DNA of 64,000 nt from assembly GCF_021442325.1 (NCBI RefSeq), contig NZ_CP087879.1, positions 1,860,001 to 1,924,000 of the forward strand, given 5' to 3'. Origin of the DNA: Agromyces marinus (GTDB lineage: Bacteria > Actinomycetota > Actinomycetes > Actinomycetales > Microbacteriaceae). The notes below the pieces were generated by a model, which had not been told where the DNA came from, did no database searches, and saw only the letters and a list, made by a program, of their open reading frames with translations. Both the position numbers and the translations under genes were made by a program. Below, in pieces: positions 55,645-64,000 of this stretch. Position 1 is the first letter of the stretch; each line of letters opens with the position of its first letter.

Positions 55645-56790
55645 ATGGAGATCGAGTTCGCGAGGTCCGCGCGTTCCAGCGTCGGCATCGAATGGGAGCT
55701 CGCCATCGTCGATCGGGCGACCGGCGAGCTCGCATCGGTCGGCGACGTCGTCCTCACCGAACTCGGCGGCCCCGACGGGTCGCCGCACCCGTGGATCACG
55801 TCGGAGCTCCTGACGAACACCGTCGAGCTGGTCAGCGGAGTCCACGATCGTGTCGCCGGCGCCGTCGAAGACCTCACCGGCCAGGTCGCCGAGGTGCGTG
55901 CCGTGCTCGACCGACTCGGCGAGTACGAGCTCATCTGCAGCGGCTCGCACCCGTTCAGCCGATGGTACGACCAGCGACTCAGCGACAAGCCCCGGTACCA
56001 CAAGCTCGTCGAGCGGACCCGCTGGTGGGGTCGGAACATGATGATCTGGGGCATCCACGTCCACGTCGGCATCGAGGAGCGCGACAAGGCGCTTCCGATC
56101 CTCGACGCGATGCTCGCGTACGTGCCGCACCTCCAGGCGCTCTCCGCGTCGAGCCCGTTCTGGGCGGGCGTCGAGACCGGGTACGCGTCCAATCGAGCGC
56201 TGATGTTCCAGCAGTTGCCCACCGCCGGGCTGCCCTACCAGTTCCCGGACTGGGCGTCCTACGAGCGGTACGTGGACGACCTCGTGCGCACCGGCGTCAT
56301 CGAGGATCACACCGAGGTCCGCTGGGACATCCGGCCCTCGCCCCGCTGGGGCACCATCGAGGTGCGCGTCTGCGACGGCGTGTCCTCAGCGGACGAGATC
56401 GGTGCGATCGCCGCCCTCGTGCACTGCCTCGTGGAGTGGCTGTCGACGAGGCTCGACGAGGGCGAGACCCTCCCGACGATGCAGCCCTGGTACGTGCGCG
56501 AGAACAAGTGGCGTGCCGCCCGATACGGCATGCAGGCCGAGATCATCACGGACACCGCGGGCACCGAGCGCCTCGTTGCCGACGAGGTCGCCGACCTGCT
56601 CACGACGCTGGCGCCCGTCGCGGAGCGCCTCGGGTGCCCGGTCGAGCTCCAGCGCATCCGGGCGATGCTCGAGCACGGCGCAGGCTACGAGCGTCAGCTT
56701 CGCGTCGCTGCCGAGCACGGCGGCGACCTGACCGCGGTCGTCGCGCACCTCGCCCGCGAGCTGCGCGAGGGGACGACGCGCGCGCAGTGA
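55645..56790 (+). CDS. Carboxylate-amine ligase, YbdK/GCS2 type (glutamate-cysteine ligase-like)
   Basis: 381 residues. Opens MEIEFARSARSSVGIEWELAIVD and contains SGSHPFSRWYDQRLSDKPRYHKLVERTRWWGRNMMIWGIHVHVGIE (quoted for the H-V-H-V-G core), DIRPSPRWGTIEVRVCDG and YVRENKWRAARYGM, all GCS2-type. YbdK has weak gamma-glutamyl ligase activity; actinobacteria of this group generally rely on mycothiol, and no gshB is seen nearby, so glutathione synthesis is not implied. Converges on ffh with 34 bases between. Confidence 0.88.
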   Translation: MEIEFARSARSSVGIEWELAIVDRATGELASVGDVVLTELGGPDGSPHPWITSELLTNTVELVSGVHDRVAGAVEDLTGQVAEVRAVLDRLGEYELICSGSHPFSRWYDQRLSDKPRYHKLVERTRWWGRNMMIWGIHVHVGIEERDKALPILDAMLAYVPHLQALSASSPFWAGVETGYASNRALMFQQLPTAGLPYQFPDWASYERYVDDLVRTGVIEDHTEVRWDIRPSPRWGTIEVRVCDGVSSADEIGAIAALVHCLVEWLSTRLDEGETLPTMQPWYVRENKWRAARYGMQAEIITDTAGTERLVADEVADLLTTLAPVAERLGCPVELQRIRAMLEHGAGYERQLRVAAEHGGDLTAVVAHLARELREGTTRAQ

Positions 56791-56824
56791 GCGCCCGCCG
56801 GCGAGCTCGGCGAGCTCGGCGAGG

Positions 56825-58399
56825 TCAGCGACCGAGCATCTTCTGCAGGCTGGCCAGCTCCTCTTCGGTCGGCCCGCCCTTCGCACCGCCGCCGCCGAGC
56901 CCGAAGCCCGATCCGACGGGCGCGTCCGACGCGCCCGCGGGCGCGGCACCGGACGCGATGGCCGCGTTCTCGGCTGCGCGCTTGGCGGGATTGCCCGAAC
57001 GCGATCCCTGCGACTTCTTCTTGCCCTTGGCCTTGCGCGCTCCCCCGCCGTGACCGCCGGGGATCGGCCCCATGCCGGGGATCTGCGGGACGCCGCCGCG
57101 CGCGACCGTCTTCATCATCTTCGCGGCCTGCTCGAACCGCTGCACGAGCTGGTTCACGTCGGTCACGGTCATGCCCGAGCCCTTGGCGATGCGCAGGCGA
57201 CGCGATCCGTTCAGCAGCTTCGGGTTGCGCCGCTCGGCGGGCGTCATCGACTGGATGATCGCCTCGGTGCGCACGATCTCGCGCTCGTCGAAGTTCTCGA
57301 GCTGCTGCTTCATGCCGCCGGCGCCGGGAAGCATGCCCAGCATCTTCTTGATCGAACCGGCGCCGCGGAGCTGCTGCATCTGCTTGAGGAAGTCCTCGAG
57401 CGTGAACTGCTCCGACGCGATCTTCTCGGCGACCTTGAGGGCCTCCTCTTCGTCGAAGGCCTGCTGGGCCTGCTCGATGAGGGTGAGGATGTCGCCGAGG
57501 TCGAGGATGCGGCTCGCCATGCGGTCGGGGTGGAAGGGCTCGAAGTCGTCCAGGCCCTCGCCCGTGGAGGCGAAGATGATGGGCCGGCCGGTGACGGATG
57601 CCACGGACAGCGCGGCACCGCCCTTCGCGTCGCCGTCGAGCTTGGAGAGCACGACTCCCGTGAAGTCGACGCCGTCCTGGAAGGCCTTCGCGGTCGTGAC
57701 CGCATCCTGGCCGATCATGGCGTCGATGACGAAGAGGACCTCGTCGGGGTTCGTGGCCTTGCGGATGCTCGCGGCCTGCTTCATCAGCTCGGCGTCGACG
57801 CCGAGACGGCCGGCGGTGTCGATGATGACGACGTCGTGCTGGGCGCGGGACGCCTGCGCGACCGCATCCTTCGCGACGCGGACCGGGTCGCCCACGCCGT
57901 TGCCGGGCTCGGGCGCGAAGACGGTCACGCCGGCCTGCTCGCCGACGACCTGCAGCTGGTTCACCGCGTTCGGGCGTTGGAGGTCGGCGGCCACGAGCAT
58001 GGGCGTGTGGCCGTCCTTCTTCAGCCACTTCGCGAGCTTGCCCGCGAGCGTGGTCTTGCCGGCGCCCTGGAGGCCCGCGAGCATGATGACGGTCGGCGGG
58101 TTCTTCGCGAACTGCAGCCGCCGCTGCTGGCCGCCGAGGATGCCGACGAGCTCCTCGTTCACGATCTGCACGACCTGCTGCGCGGGGTTCAGCGCCCGGT
58201 TCACCTCGTCGCCGAGGGCACGCTCGCGCACCGTCGCGGTGAAGGTCTTCACGACGTCGAGCGAGACGTCGGCGTCGAGCAGCGCGCGCCGGATCTCGCG
58301 GACGGTGCCGTCGACGTCGGACGCGGAGAGCTTGCCCTTGGTGCGGAGGTTCTTGAACGTCTCGGTCAGACGGTCAGAGAGGGTGCCGAACGTAGCCAT
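56825..58399 (-). CDS. ffh: Signal recognition particle protein Ffh
   Basis: SRP GTPase that targets membrane proteins. 524 residues. N domain, then G domain with MLAGLQGAGKTTLAGKLA (P-loop), DLQRPNAVNQL, IIDTAGRLGVD and SKLDGDAKGGAALS, then the methionine-rich M domain (LEDFLKQMQQLRGAGSIKKMLGMLPG). The C-terminal 70 residues are Gly/Ala/Lys rich. ATG at 58399. Normally next to rpsP; here a 12-kb island intervenes. Confidence 0.97.
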   Translation of the reverse strand: MATFGTLSDRLTETFKNLRTKGKLSASDVDGTVREIRRALLDADVSLDVVKTFTATVRERALGDEVNRALNPAQQVVQIVNEELVGILGGQQRRLQFAKNPPTVIMLAGLQGAGKTTLAGKLAKWLKKDGHTPMLVAADLQRPNAVNQLQVVGEQAGVTVFAPEPGNGVGDPVRVAKDAVAQASRAQHDVVIIDTAGRLGVDAELMKQAASIRKATNPDEVLFVIDAMIGQDAVTTAKAFQDGVDFTGVVLSKLDGDAKGGAALSVASVTGRPIIFASTGEGLDDFEPFHPDRMASRILDLGDILTLIEQAQQAFDEEEALKVAEKIASEQFTLEDFLKQMQQLRGAGSIKKMLGMLPGAGGMKQQLENFDEREIVRTEAIIQSMTPAERRNPKLLNGSRRLRIAKGSGMTVTDVNQLVQRFEQAAKMMKTVARGGVPQIPGMGPIPGGHGGGARKAKGKKKSQGSRSGNPAKRAAENAAIASGAAPAGASDAPVGSGFGLGGGGAKGGPTEEELASLQKMLGR

Positions 58400-58426
58400 A
58401 GTGCCGCCCAGTCTACTGGCGCGGAC

Positions 58427-58915
58427 CTACCCCTCGAAGCGCACGTCGACGATCTCGCGCTCGACGTCGATCGTGGCGACGAGCCGCTCATCGGTGTCCT
58501 CGGGCGCGAGACCGTACTCGAACTCGGCGAACACGTCGCCGGGGCCGTCGGCATCGGGGCGGAGGTCGACGCGCACCAGCGACATCGACCTGAGCGCGTC
58601 GATCTGGCGGTCGCCCGAGTCGCGGCCGATCGCGGCATCCACCTCGTCGGCCTCGTCGAGATCGGCGTCGAGCATCGCGCCGAGGAACTGCGCCACGGGC
58701 GAGGAAGCGGAGTCGAGTTGGGTGACGAACAGCGACCGCAGCTCGTCGTCGACGAGTTCGAGCTCCCCGATGAGGGTCGCGGCCGTATCGAGCGCCGCGA
58801 GCGAGACGGCGTCGGCGTCGGCGTCGAGGACGACCTCGACGCGCTGGTCGGCGTACTCGACGTCCTCCGACCAGTAGTCGCCGACGAGTCCGAAGTAGTC
58901 GTGCTCCATGGACAT
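58427..58915 (-). CDS. DUF2004-like acidic protein
   Basis: 162 residues, very acidic. MEHDYFGLVGDYWSEDVEYADQRVEVVL and the closing ERLVATIDVEREIVDVRFEG resemble DUF2004 proteins, a family of unknown role. No catalytic residues recognised. The ATG at 58915 or 58909 may be used. It lies between ffh and ftsY, a position that may be lineage specific. Confidence 0.75.
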   Translation of the reverse strand: MSMEHDYFGLVGDYWSEDVEYADQRVEVVLDADADAVSLAALDTAATLIGELELVDDELRSLFVTQLDSASSPVAQFLGAMLDADLDEADEVDAAIGRDSGDRQIDALRSMSLVRVDLRPDADGPGDVFAEFEYGLAPEDTDERLVATIDVEREIVDVRFEG

Positions 58916-58931
58916 GCGTGCCCTCCCCTCC

Positions 58932-59807
58932 TCAGCCGACGAGCTGCTGCGCGAACACGTGCGGCGTGAAACCCGTGAGATCGCCGATGCCCTCGCCCTG
59001 GCCGATGAGCTTGATGGGCAGGCCGGTCTTCTCCTGGACTGCGATGACGAACCCGCCCTTGGCCGAGCCGTCGAGCTTGGTGAGCACGAGGCCCGTGACG
59101 CCGCCGTGCCGGATGAACGCCTCGGCCTGCGCGAGCCCGTTCTGCCCGGTGGTCGCGTCGAGCACGAGCAGCACCTCGCTGATCGGCGCCTGCTTCTCGA
59201 CGACGCGCCGGATCTTGCCGAGCTCGTCCATGAGCCCGCCCTTGGTGTGCAGGCGACCGGCCGTGTCGATGATGACCATCTCGGTGCCCGTGCGCTTGGC
59301 GTGCTCGACGGTCTGGAACGCCACGGACGCCGGGTCCTGCCCCTCGCGTTCGGGCCGCACGACCTCGGCGCCTGCGCGTTCGGCCCAGGTCGCGAGCTGG
59401 TCGACCGCGGCGGCCCGGAAGGTGTCGGCGGCGCCGACGACCACGGTGCGGCCGTAGTTGCGGAGGAACTTCGCGAACTTGCCGATCGTGGTGGTCTTGC
59501 CCACCCCGTTGACGCCGACCACGAGCACGACCGCGGGCCGTTCGGTGAGCTTGAGCGTGGGGTCGTACTTCGCGAGCCGTTCCTCGACGAGTTCGCGAAG
59601 CATCCGCTGGACGTCCTTCGGGTCGGTCGTGCGGTACCGCTCGACCTGCGCCTTGATCGACTCGACGATCTCCTCGGTCACCGCAGGCCCGAAGTCGGCG
59701 CGGATCAGCGCGGACTCGAGGTCGTCCCACGTGTCCTCGTCGATCGTCCGCGCGCCGAACACGTTGCGGAGGGCCGATCCGAGCGACCACGATGCGCGTT
59801 CCACCAT
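58932..59807 (-). CDS. ftsY: Signal recognition particle receptor FtsY
   Basis: SRP receptor GTPase. 291 residues: a short NG core without the acidic A domain. VVLVVGVNGVGKTTTIGKFA (P-loop), ADTFRAAAVDQLATWAERAG, VIIDTAGRLHTKGGLMDELGKI, LTKLDGSAKGGFVIAVQ and IGQGEGIGDLTGF. ATG at 59807 is only one base after GGGAGG; the GTG at 59804 (four bases) may be the true start. Upstream of it, smc would be expected but two metabolic genes lie between. Confidence 0.95.
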   Translation of the reverse strand: MVERASWSLGSALRNVFGARTIDEDTWDDLESALIRADFGPAVTEEIVESIKAQVERYRTTDPKDVQRMLRELVEERLAKYDPTLKLTERPAVVLVVGVNGVGKTTTIGKFAKFLRNYGRTVVVGAADTFRAAAVDQLATWAERAGAEVVRPEREGQDPASVAFQTVEHAKRTGTEMVIIDTAGRLHTKGGLMDELGKIRRVVEKQAPISEVLLVLDATTGQNGLAQAEAFIRHGGVTGLVLTKLDGSAKGGFVIAVQEKTGLPIKLIGQGEGIGDLTGFTPHVFAQQLVG

Positions 59808-59965
59808 GCCTCCCAGCCTACGGGGGCGGATGCCTCGTGCCCGCCCCGCACTCATCGGCCGCACCTCGCCCGCGCCCGCGCATACCCGGCGGGCGCGAGG
59901 GCCGCAAGGCCTTGTCGCGGCCGAACCGTCCCGGAAGCATCGCCACGGACGGAAGGAGACCCCCC

Positions 59966-60952
59966 ATGCCCCTCGTCGGATTCCACGCGTCGCACGAGCA
60001 GCTCCCGCCGAGCGCGCTCCTCGACGCCGTCGTGCAGGCCGAGCGGGCCGGCTTCGACGCAGCCATGTGCAGCGACCACTGGGCGCCCTGGAGCGTGCGC
60101 CAGGGCCACTCGGGCTACGCCTGGTCGTGGCTCGGCGCCGCGCTGCAGGCGACCTCGTTCTCGCTCGGCGTCGTGACCGCGCCGGGCCAGCGGTACCATC
60201 CGGCCGTCGCGGCGCAGAAGATCGCGACGCTCGGCGAGATGTTCCCCGGCCGGTTCTGGGCGGCGATCGGCAGCGGCGAGGCCGTCAACGAGCACATCAC
60301 CGGCGAGCCATGGCCCGACAAGGACGCCCGGGACCGCCGGCTCGCCGAGACCGTCGACGTCATGCGGCGCCTCCTCGCGGGCGAGACGGTGACCCACGAG
60401 GGCGAGGTCAGCGTGCACGAGGCCCGGCTCTGGACGCGCCCCGACGAGACCCCGCCGCTCATCGCGGCCGCGGTCAGCACCGAGACCGCGGCCGAGACCG
60501 CGGCGTGGGCCGACGGGGTCATCACGGTCGACCAGGGCCGCGACGCGCTCGGGGACTTCATCGACGCGTACCGCGGAGCCGGTGGTCGTGGCCCGATCTG
60601 CGTGCAGGTGCATCTCAGCTGGGCCCCGACCGACGACGAGGCCGTCGCGATCGCGCACGACCAGTGGCGGCAGAGTCTCGTGTCGCCGCACCTCGCGTGG
60701 GAACTCGCGAGCCCCGAGGCCTTCGACGAGCGCACGGCCGACGCCGAGCCGTCCGAGGTGGCCGACACCCTGCTCGCCTCATCCGACACCCGGCGTCACC
60801 TCGACGCCCTGCTCGGGATCGCCGACCTCGGCGTCGACCGCATCTACCTCCATCACGTCGGCCGGCAGCAGCGCGGGTTCATCGACGCGTTCGGAGCGCA
60901 CGTGCTGCCCGCCCTGCGAGCCGCGGGAGCGTCGACGGGAAGCGAAGGCTGA
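59966..60952 (+). CDS. LLM-class flavin-dependent oxidoreductase (non-F420 type)
   Basis: 328 residues, luciferase-like TIM barrel. VGFHASHEQLPPSALLDAVVQAERAGFDAAMCSDHWAPWS, ATSFSLGVVTAPGQRYHPAVAAQKIATLGEMFPGRFWAAIGSGEAVNEHI and HLDALLGIADLGVDRIYLHHVG (quoted in parts) place it in the subgroup thought to use FMN rather than F420. Substrate unknown. AAGGAG precedes the ATG at 59966. Followed after five bases by the GH13 gene, which is its usual partner in this lineage (from memory, unverified). Confidence 0.87.
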   Translation: MPLVGFHASHEQLPPSALLDAVVQAERAGFDAAMCSDHWAPWSVRQGHSGYAWSWLGAALQATSFSLGVVTAPGQRYHPAVAAQKIATLGEMFPGRFWAAIGSGEAVNEHITGEPWPDKDARDRRLAETVDVMRRLLAGETVTHEGEVSVHEARLWTRPDETPPLIAAAVSTETAAETAAWADGVITVDQGRDALGDFIDAYRGAGGRGPICVQVHLSWAPTDDEAVAIAHDQWRQSLVSPHLAWELASPEAFDERTADAEPSEVADTLLASSDTRRHLDALLGIADLGVDRIYLHHVGRQQRGFIDAFGAHVLPALRAAGASTGSEG

Positions 60953-60957
60953 GCCCG

Positions 60958-62622
60958 ATGCGCGCGACCGACCGCGGCGACCTGTGGTGGAAGACCGCGG
61001 TCGTCTACTGCCTCGACGTCGAGACCTACATGGACTGGAATGACGACGGCTCCGGCGACTTCGAAGGGCTCGCGAACCGGCTCGACCATCTCGCCGAGCT
61101 CGGCGTCACGTGCATCTGGCTCATGCCGTTCCAGCCCTCGCCCGACCAGGACGACGGCTACGACATCGTCGACTTCCTCGGGGTCGACCCGCGGCTCGGC
61201 TCGCTCGGCGACGTGGTCGCGTTCACGCGCGCGGCGCGGGACCGCGGCATCCGCGTGATCATGGACCTGGTCATGAACCACACGTCCGACCGGCATCCGT
61301 GGTTCGTCTCGGCCAAGCGCGGGCGCAACGCGCCCTACCGCGACTTCTACGTCTGGCGCGACGAGATCCCGCCGAACCCGCCCGAGAGCGTCTTCCCCGG
61401 CGAGGAGGAGGGCGTGTGGGAGTGGCACGAGGGCACGGGCCAGTACTACCTGCACTCGTTCTACCGGCACCAGCCCGACCTGAACATCGCCAACCCCGAG
61501 GTGCGCGACGAGGTCGCCAAGACCGTCGGGTTCTGGCTCGAGCTCGGGTTCTCTGGCTTCCGCGTCGACGCCGTGCCGTTCCTCATCGAACCGCCCGCCG
61601 GCGTGGACGTCGGCGACCCGCACGAGCTCCTGCGCGACCTGCGGCGCTACCTCCAGCGCCGGGCGAGCGAGGCGATCCTCCTCGGCGAGGTCAACCTGCC
61701 GTACGAGCAGCAGATCGCCTACTTCGGCGCCGACGGCGACCCGGCCGAGCTGACCCTGCAGTTCGACTTCGAGGCCATGCAGCGGCTCTACCTGTCGCTC
61801 GCGAGACAGGATGCCACGGCCCTGCGCGACACCCTCGCGAAGCGCCCTCGACTCGAACCCGAGAAGCAGTGGGCGAACTTCGTGCGCAACCACGACGAAC
61901 TGACGCTCGACAAGCTGTCCGACGCCGAGCGCGAGGAGGTGTTCGACGCGTTCGCCCCCGAGGAGTGGATGCGCGTCTACGGTCGCGGGATCGTGCGGCG
62001 GCTCCCGCCGATGCTCGAGGGCGACCCGCGCCGGGTGCGCATGGTCTACAGCCTGCTGTTCGCGCTGCCCGGCACGCCGGTGCTCTTCTACGGCGAGGAG
62101 ATCGGCATGGGCGAGAACGGCGAGCAGGAGAAGCGCCAGGCGGTGCGCACGCCCATGCAGTGGACCGGCGGGCGCAACGGCGGCTTCTCGCGGGCCGCTC
62201 CGAGCCGCCTCGCGGCCACGCCGCCCGCCGACGGGTACGCACCCGAGCACGTCAGCGTCGAGGCGCAGATGCACGACCCCGACTCGCTGCTCGCGGCGAT
62301 ACGCGGGTTCGTCGCCCGGTACCGCAGCTCGCCCGAGATCGGCTGGGGCGCGTTCGAGCTGCTCGAGGTCGGCGAGCCCGCGGTGCTCGCGCACCGCATC
62401 ACCGAGGACCACCTGCGCTTCGTCGCGCTGCACAACTTCGCGCCGCGCCCCGTGCGGGTGACCCTCGAGCTCGGCGACGTTCCCGACGGGGCCGTGCTCT
62501 CCGACCTGTTCGCCGTCGACGCCGATCCGATCGATGATCGCGGGCGGGTCGACGTCGAGCTCGACGCCTACGGGTACCGCTGGTTCCGGGTGCTCGCGCC
62601 GGGCGACCGGCGGCTCACCTGA
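60958..62622 (+). CDS. Trehalose-synthase-like GH13 enzyme
   Basis: 554 residues. WWKTAVVYCLDVETYMDWNDDGSGDFEGLANRLDHL, DLVMNHTSDRHPWF, FSGFRVDAVPFLIE (nucleophile Asp), AILLGEVNLPYEQQIAYFG (Glu) and FVRNHDELTLDKL (Asp) resemble trehalose synthase (maltose glucosyltransferase) and related GH13_16/36 enzymes. It lacks a fused maltokinase. If it is TreS it could supply maltose for maltose-1-phosphate used by GlgE at 4228, but no maltokinase gene is visible. Ends at a hairpin facing smc. Confidence 0.85.
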   Translation: MRATDRGDLWWKTAVVYCLDVETYMDWNDDGSGDFEGLANRLDHLAELGVTCIWLMPFQPSPDQDDGYDIVDFLGVDPRLGSLGDVVAFTRAARDRGIRVIMDLVMNHTSDRHPWFVSAKRGRNAPYRDFYVWRDEIPPNPPESVFPGEEEGVWEWHEGTGQYYLHSFYRHQPDLNIANPEVRDEVAKTVGFWLELGFSGFRVDAVPFLIEPPAGVDVGDPHELLRDLRRYLQRRASEAILLGEVNLPYEQQIAYFGADGDPAELTLQFDFEAMQRLYLSLARQDATALRDTLAKRPRLEPEKQWANFVRNHDELTLDKLSDAEREEVFDAFAPEEWMRVYGRGIVRRLPPMLEGDPRRVRMVYSLLFALPGTPVLFYGEEIGMGENGEQEKRQAVRTPMQWTGGRNGGFSRAAPSRLAATPPADGYAPEHVSVEAQMHDPDSLLAAIRGFVARYRSSPEIGWGAFELLEVGEPAVLAHRITEDHLRFVALHNFAPRPVRVTLELGDVPDGAVLSDLFAVDADPIDDRGRVDVELDAYGYRWFRVLAPGDRRLT

Positions 62623-62623
62623 G

Positions 62624-62647
62624 CGGATGCCGCGGCCCCGGCATCCG
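62624..62647. terminator. Hairpin between convergent GH13 gene and smc
   Basis: CGGATGCCG (62624-62632) pairs perfectly with CGGCATCCG (62639-62647) around a 6-nt loop, two bases after the GH13 stop. It is built from the GGATGCC motif seen throughout the window. Confidence 0.7.
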
Positions 62648-62652
62648 TCTGC

Positions 62653-64000
62653 TCAGCTGGCCTTCGCGTCGAGCTCCTGGCGCACGCGCTGGCCGACCAC
62701 GGCGGACACCCCGTCCTGTCGCATCGACACGCCGTAGAGGGCGTCCGCGATCTCCATCGTGCGCTTCTGGTGCGTGATGACGATGAGCTGGCTCTCCTCG
62801 CGCAGGCTCTCGAACGTCGTGAGCAGCCGGCCGAGGTTGGCGTCGTCGAGCGCGGCCTCGACCTCGTCCATGATGTAGAACGGGCTCGGTCGGGCCTTGA
62901 AGATCGCCATGAGCAGCGCGACGGCCGCGAGGGAGCGCTCGCCGCCCGAGAGCAGCGAGAGCCGCTCGATCTTCTTGCCCGCGGGCTTGACGCTCACCTC
63001 GATGCCCGTCGTGAGCAGGTCGTCGGGGTTCGTGAGCGCGATGCGGCCCTCGCCGCCGGGGAACAGGATCGGGAACACCTCGGCGAACGCCTCGCGCGTG
63101 TCCTCGAACGCGGACCGGAAGATCGACTCCATGCGCCCGTCGATCTCCTCGATGATCGTGAGGAGGTCCTTGCGGGTGTTCGCGAGGTCGGTGAGCTGCT
63201 CGGTGAGGAACTGGTGGCGCTGCTCGAGGGCGGCGAACTCCTCGAGCGCGAGTGGGTTGACCCGGCCGAGCTGGCCGAGCTTGCGCTCGGCGGCCTGCAG
63301 GCGCCTCTGCTGCTCCGTGCGGTCGTAGGGGCGCGGTTCGGCGTCCGGGTCGGCCTCGTCGGGAATGGGCTGATCGGGTCCGTACTCGGCGACGAGGACG
63401 GCCTCGTCGAGGCCGAGCTCGCTCGCGGCGCGCTCGACGAGCGAGCCCACGTGCAGCTTCTTCTCGTAGATGCGCAGTTCGAGCCCGTGGACGTCCTCGG
63501 TGACGGCGTGCAGGCGTTCGCGAACGGATGCCTCGGCGCGGCGCGCCGTCTGCACCTCCTCGTTCCGGCTCGCGCGTTCGGCCTCCGCCGCGGCGAGCGC
63601 GACGCGGGCCTCGGCGACCGACCGGCCCGCGGCCGACAGCACGGCGGGCAGGGCGTCGGCGACGCGTTGCGCCGACTCGAGCTGGGCGCGCCGGATGACG
63701 GTGCGCCGTGCGGCCTCCTCGGCGGCGCGGCGCTCCGCCTCGTGCTGGCGTTCCATGCCCGCGATGCGGGTCTCCTCCGAGCGCACGCGCTCGCGAGCGG
63801 TCTCGAGGCGGAGCCTCGCTTCGACCTCGCCCTCGCGGGCGCGTTCGAGCTCGGCCAGCGCCCCGTCGCGGCGGTCGGCCTCGAGCACGGGGCGCGTCTC
63901 GGCGCGGGCGGCCTCGAGCTCGGCGCCGGCGTCGGCCGCCGCGGTCTCGGCCTCGACGATGCGTTCCTCGGCGGTGGCGAGCGCCTCGTGGAGCCGGCCG
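62653..64000 (-). CDS. smc: Chromosome segregation protein Smc, C-terminal part, cut by window edge
   Basis: Condensin ATPase. The visible 449 residues run from a coiled-coil arm rich in Ala, Glu and Arg, through RVNPLALEEFAALEQRHQFLTEQL, to the C-terminal head: FPGGEGRIALTNPDDLLTTGIE, LSLLSGGERSLAAVALLMAIF (signature motif) and FYIMDEVEAALDDANLGRL (Walker B). The hinge and N-terminal head are outside the window. The frame stays open to base 64000, so the gene continues beyond. Confidence 0.96.
   Translation of the reverse strand, partial: GRLHEALATAEERIVEAETAAADAGAELEAARAETRPVLEADRRDGALAELERAREGEVEARLRLETARERVRSEETRIAGMERQHEAERRAAEEAARRTVIRRAQLESAQRVADALPAVLSAAGRSVAEARVALAAAEAERASRNEEVQTARRAEASVRERLHAVTEDVHGLELRIYEKKLHVGSLVERAASELGLDEAVLVAEYGPDQPIPDEADPDAEPRPYDRTEQQRRLQAAERKLGQLGRVNPLALEEFAALEQRHQFLTEQLTDLANTRKDLLTIIEEIDGRMESIFRSAFEDTREAFAEVFPILFPGGEGRIALTNPDDLLTTGIEVSVKPAGKKIERLSLLSGGERSLAAVALLMAIFKARPSPFYIMDEVEAALDDANLGRLLTTFESLREESQLIVITHQKRTMEIADALYGVSMRQDGVSAVVGQRVRQELDAKAS

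Noticed and set aside
55645..56790. Glutathione biosynthesis gene gshA
   Set aside because: YbdK-type ligases are common in actinobacteria that lack glutathione, and no gshB is present in the window.

Overview
The window is high-GC actinobacterial chromosome, most likely from the family Microbacteriaceae (Agromyces or a close relative). The evidence is the order rpsB-tsf-pyrH-frr-cdsA, the neighbouring DUF2469, YraN and YifB genes, the many GTG and TTG starts, a HemD fused to a winged-helix domain, GlgE, and long DivIVA-type coiled-coil proteins. The genus is inferred; no rRNA or marker comparison was possible. I found no tRNA, rRNA, CRISPR array, transposase or prophage.

Layout. (1) 1-8468 holds the start of a cysteine desulfurase, then glgX, ybaK, a YjbR-like gene, glgE and glgB. 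This is alpha-glucan metabolism, interrupted by two non-coding blocks of short TGCGCCAC-type repeats. (2) 8542-16755 holds a thioredoxin/TPR protein, a large membrane protein with an internal lipobox, a hendecad-repeat DivIVA-like filament protein with an AI-2E-type permease, a hydrolase, a zinc-ribbon protein, a lytic transglycosylase and a protein with four DivIVA-type motifs. (3) 16772-29342 is housekeeping: cdsA, frr, pyrH, tsf and rpsB, an M23 peptidase, then xerC, a metallophosphoesterase, dprA, a YifB-type ATPase, yraN, a DUF2469 gene, rnhB, lepB and rplS. (4) 29545-42326 holds a membrane protein, map and a complete nitrate-assimilation module: nirD, nirB, cobA, hemD, narK, nasA, an electron-transfer flavoprotein and a cbiX-like chelatase. 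(5) 42435-44381 is trmD, rimM, khpA and rpsP. (6) 44542-55495 looks like a proline/hydroxyproline scavenging module: aminopeptidase P, an ornithine-cyclodeaminase-type reductase, two proline-racemase-family enzymes, a semialdehyde dehydrogenase, a DapA-type deaminase, a three-part FAD/2Fe-2S oxidase and a GntR regulator. (7) 55645-64000 is a YbdK-type ligase, ffh, a DUF2004-like gene, ftsY, an LLM flavin oxidoreductase, a trehalose-synthase-like GH13 enzyme and the 3' part of smc.

The conserved backbone smc-ftsY-ffh-rpsP-khpA-rimM-trmD-rplS-lepB-rnhB is therefore split by two accessory metabolic islands, one between ffh and rpsP and one between trmD and rplS.

Regulation is unusually readable. 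Four nitrate-module promoters share GlnR-like pentamers about 11 bp apart, with the last GAAAC exactly 10 nt from a TAnnnT -10. Three promoters of the hydroxyproline island share a 16-bp motif overlapping the -10 by two bases, and a fourth copy lies at dapA. A run of 34 cytosines directly before the nitrate reductase ribosome binding site is the most striking single feature and a candidate phase-variation switch, unless it is an assembly artefact.
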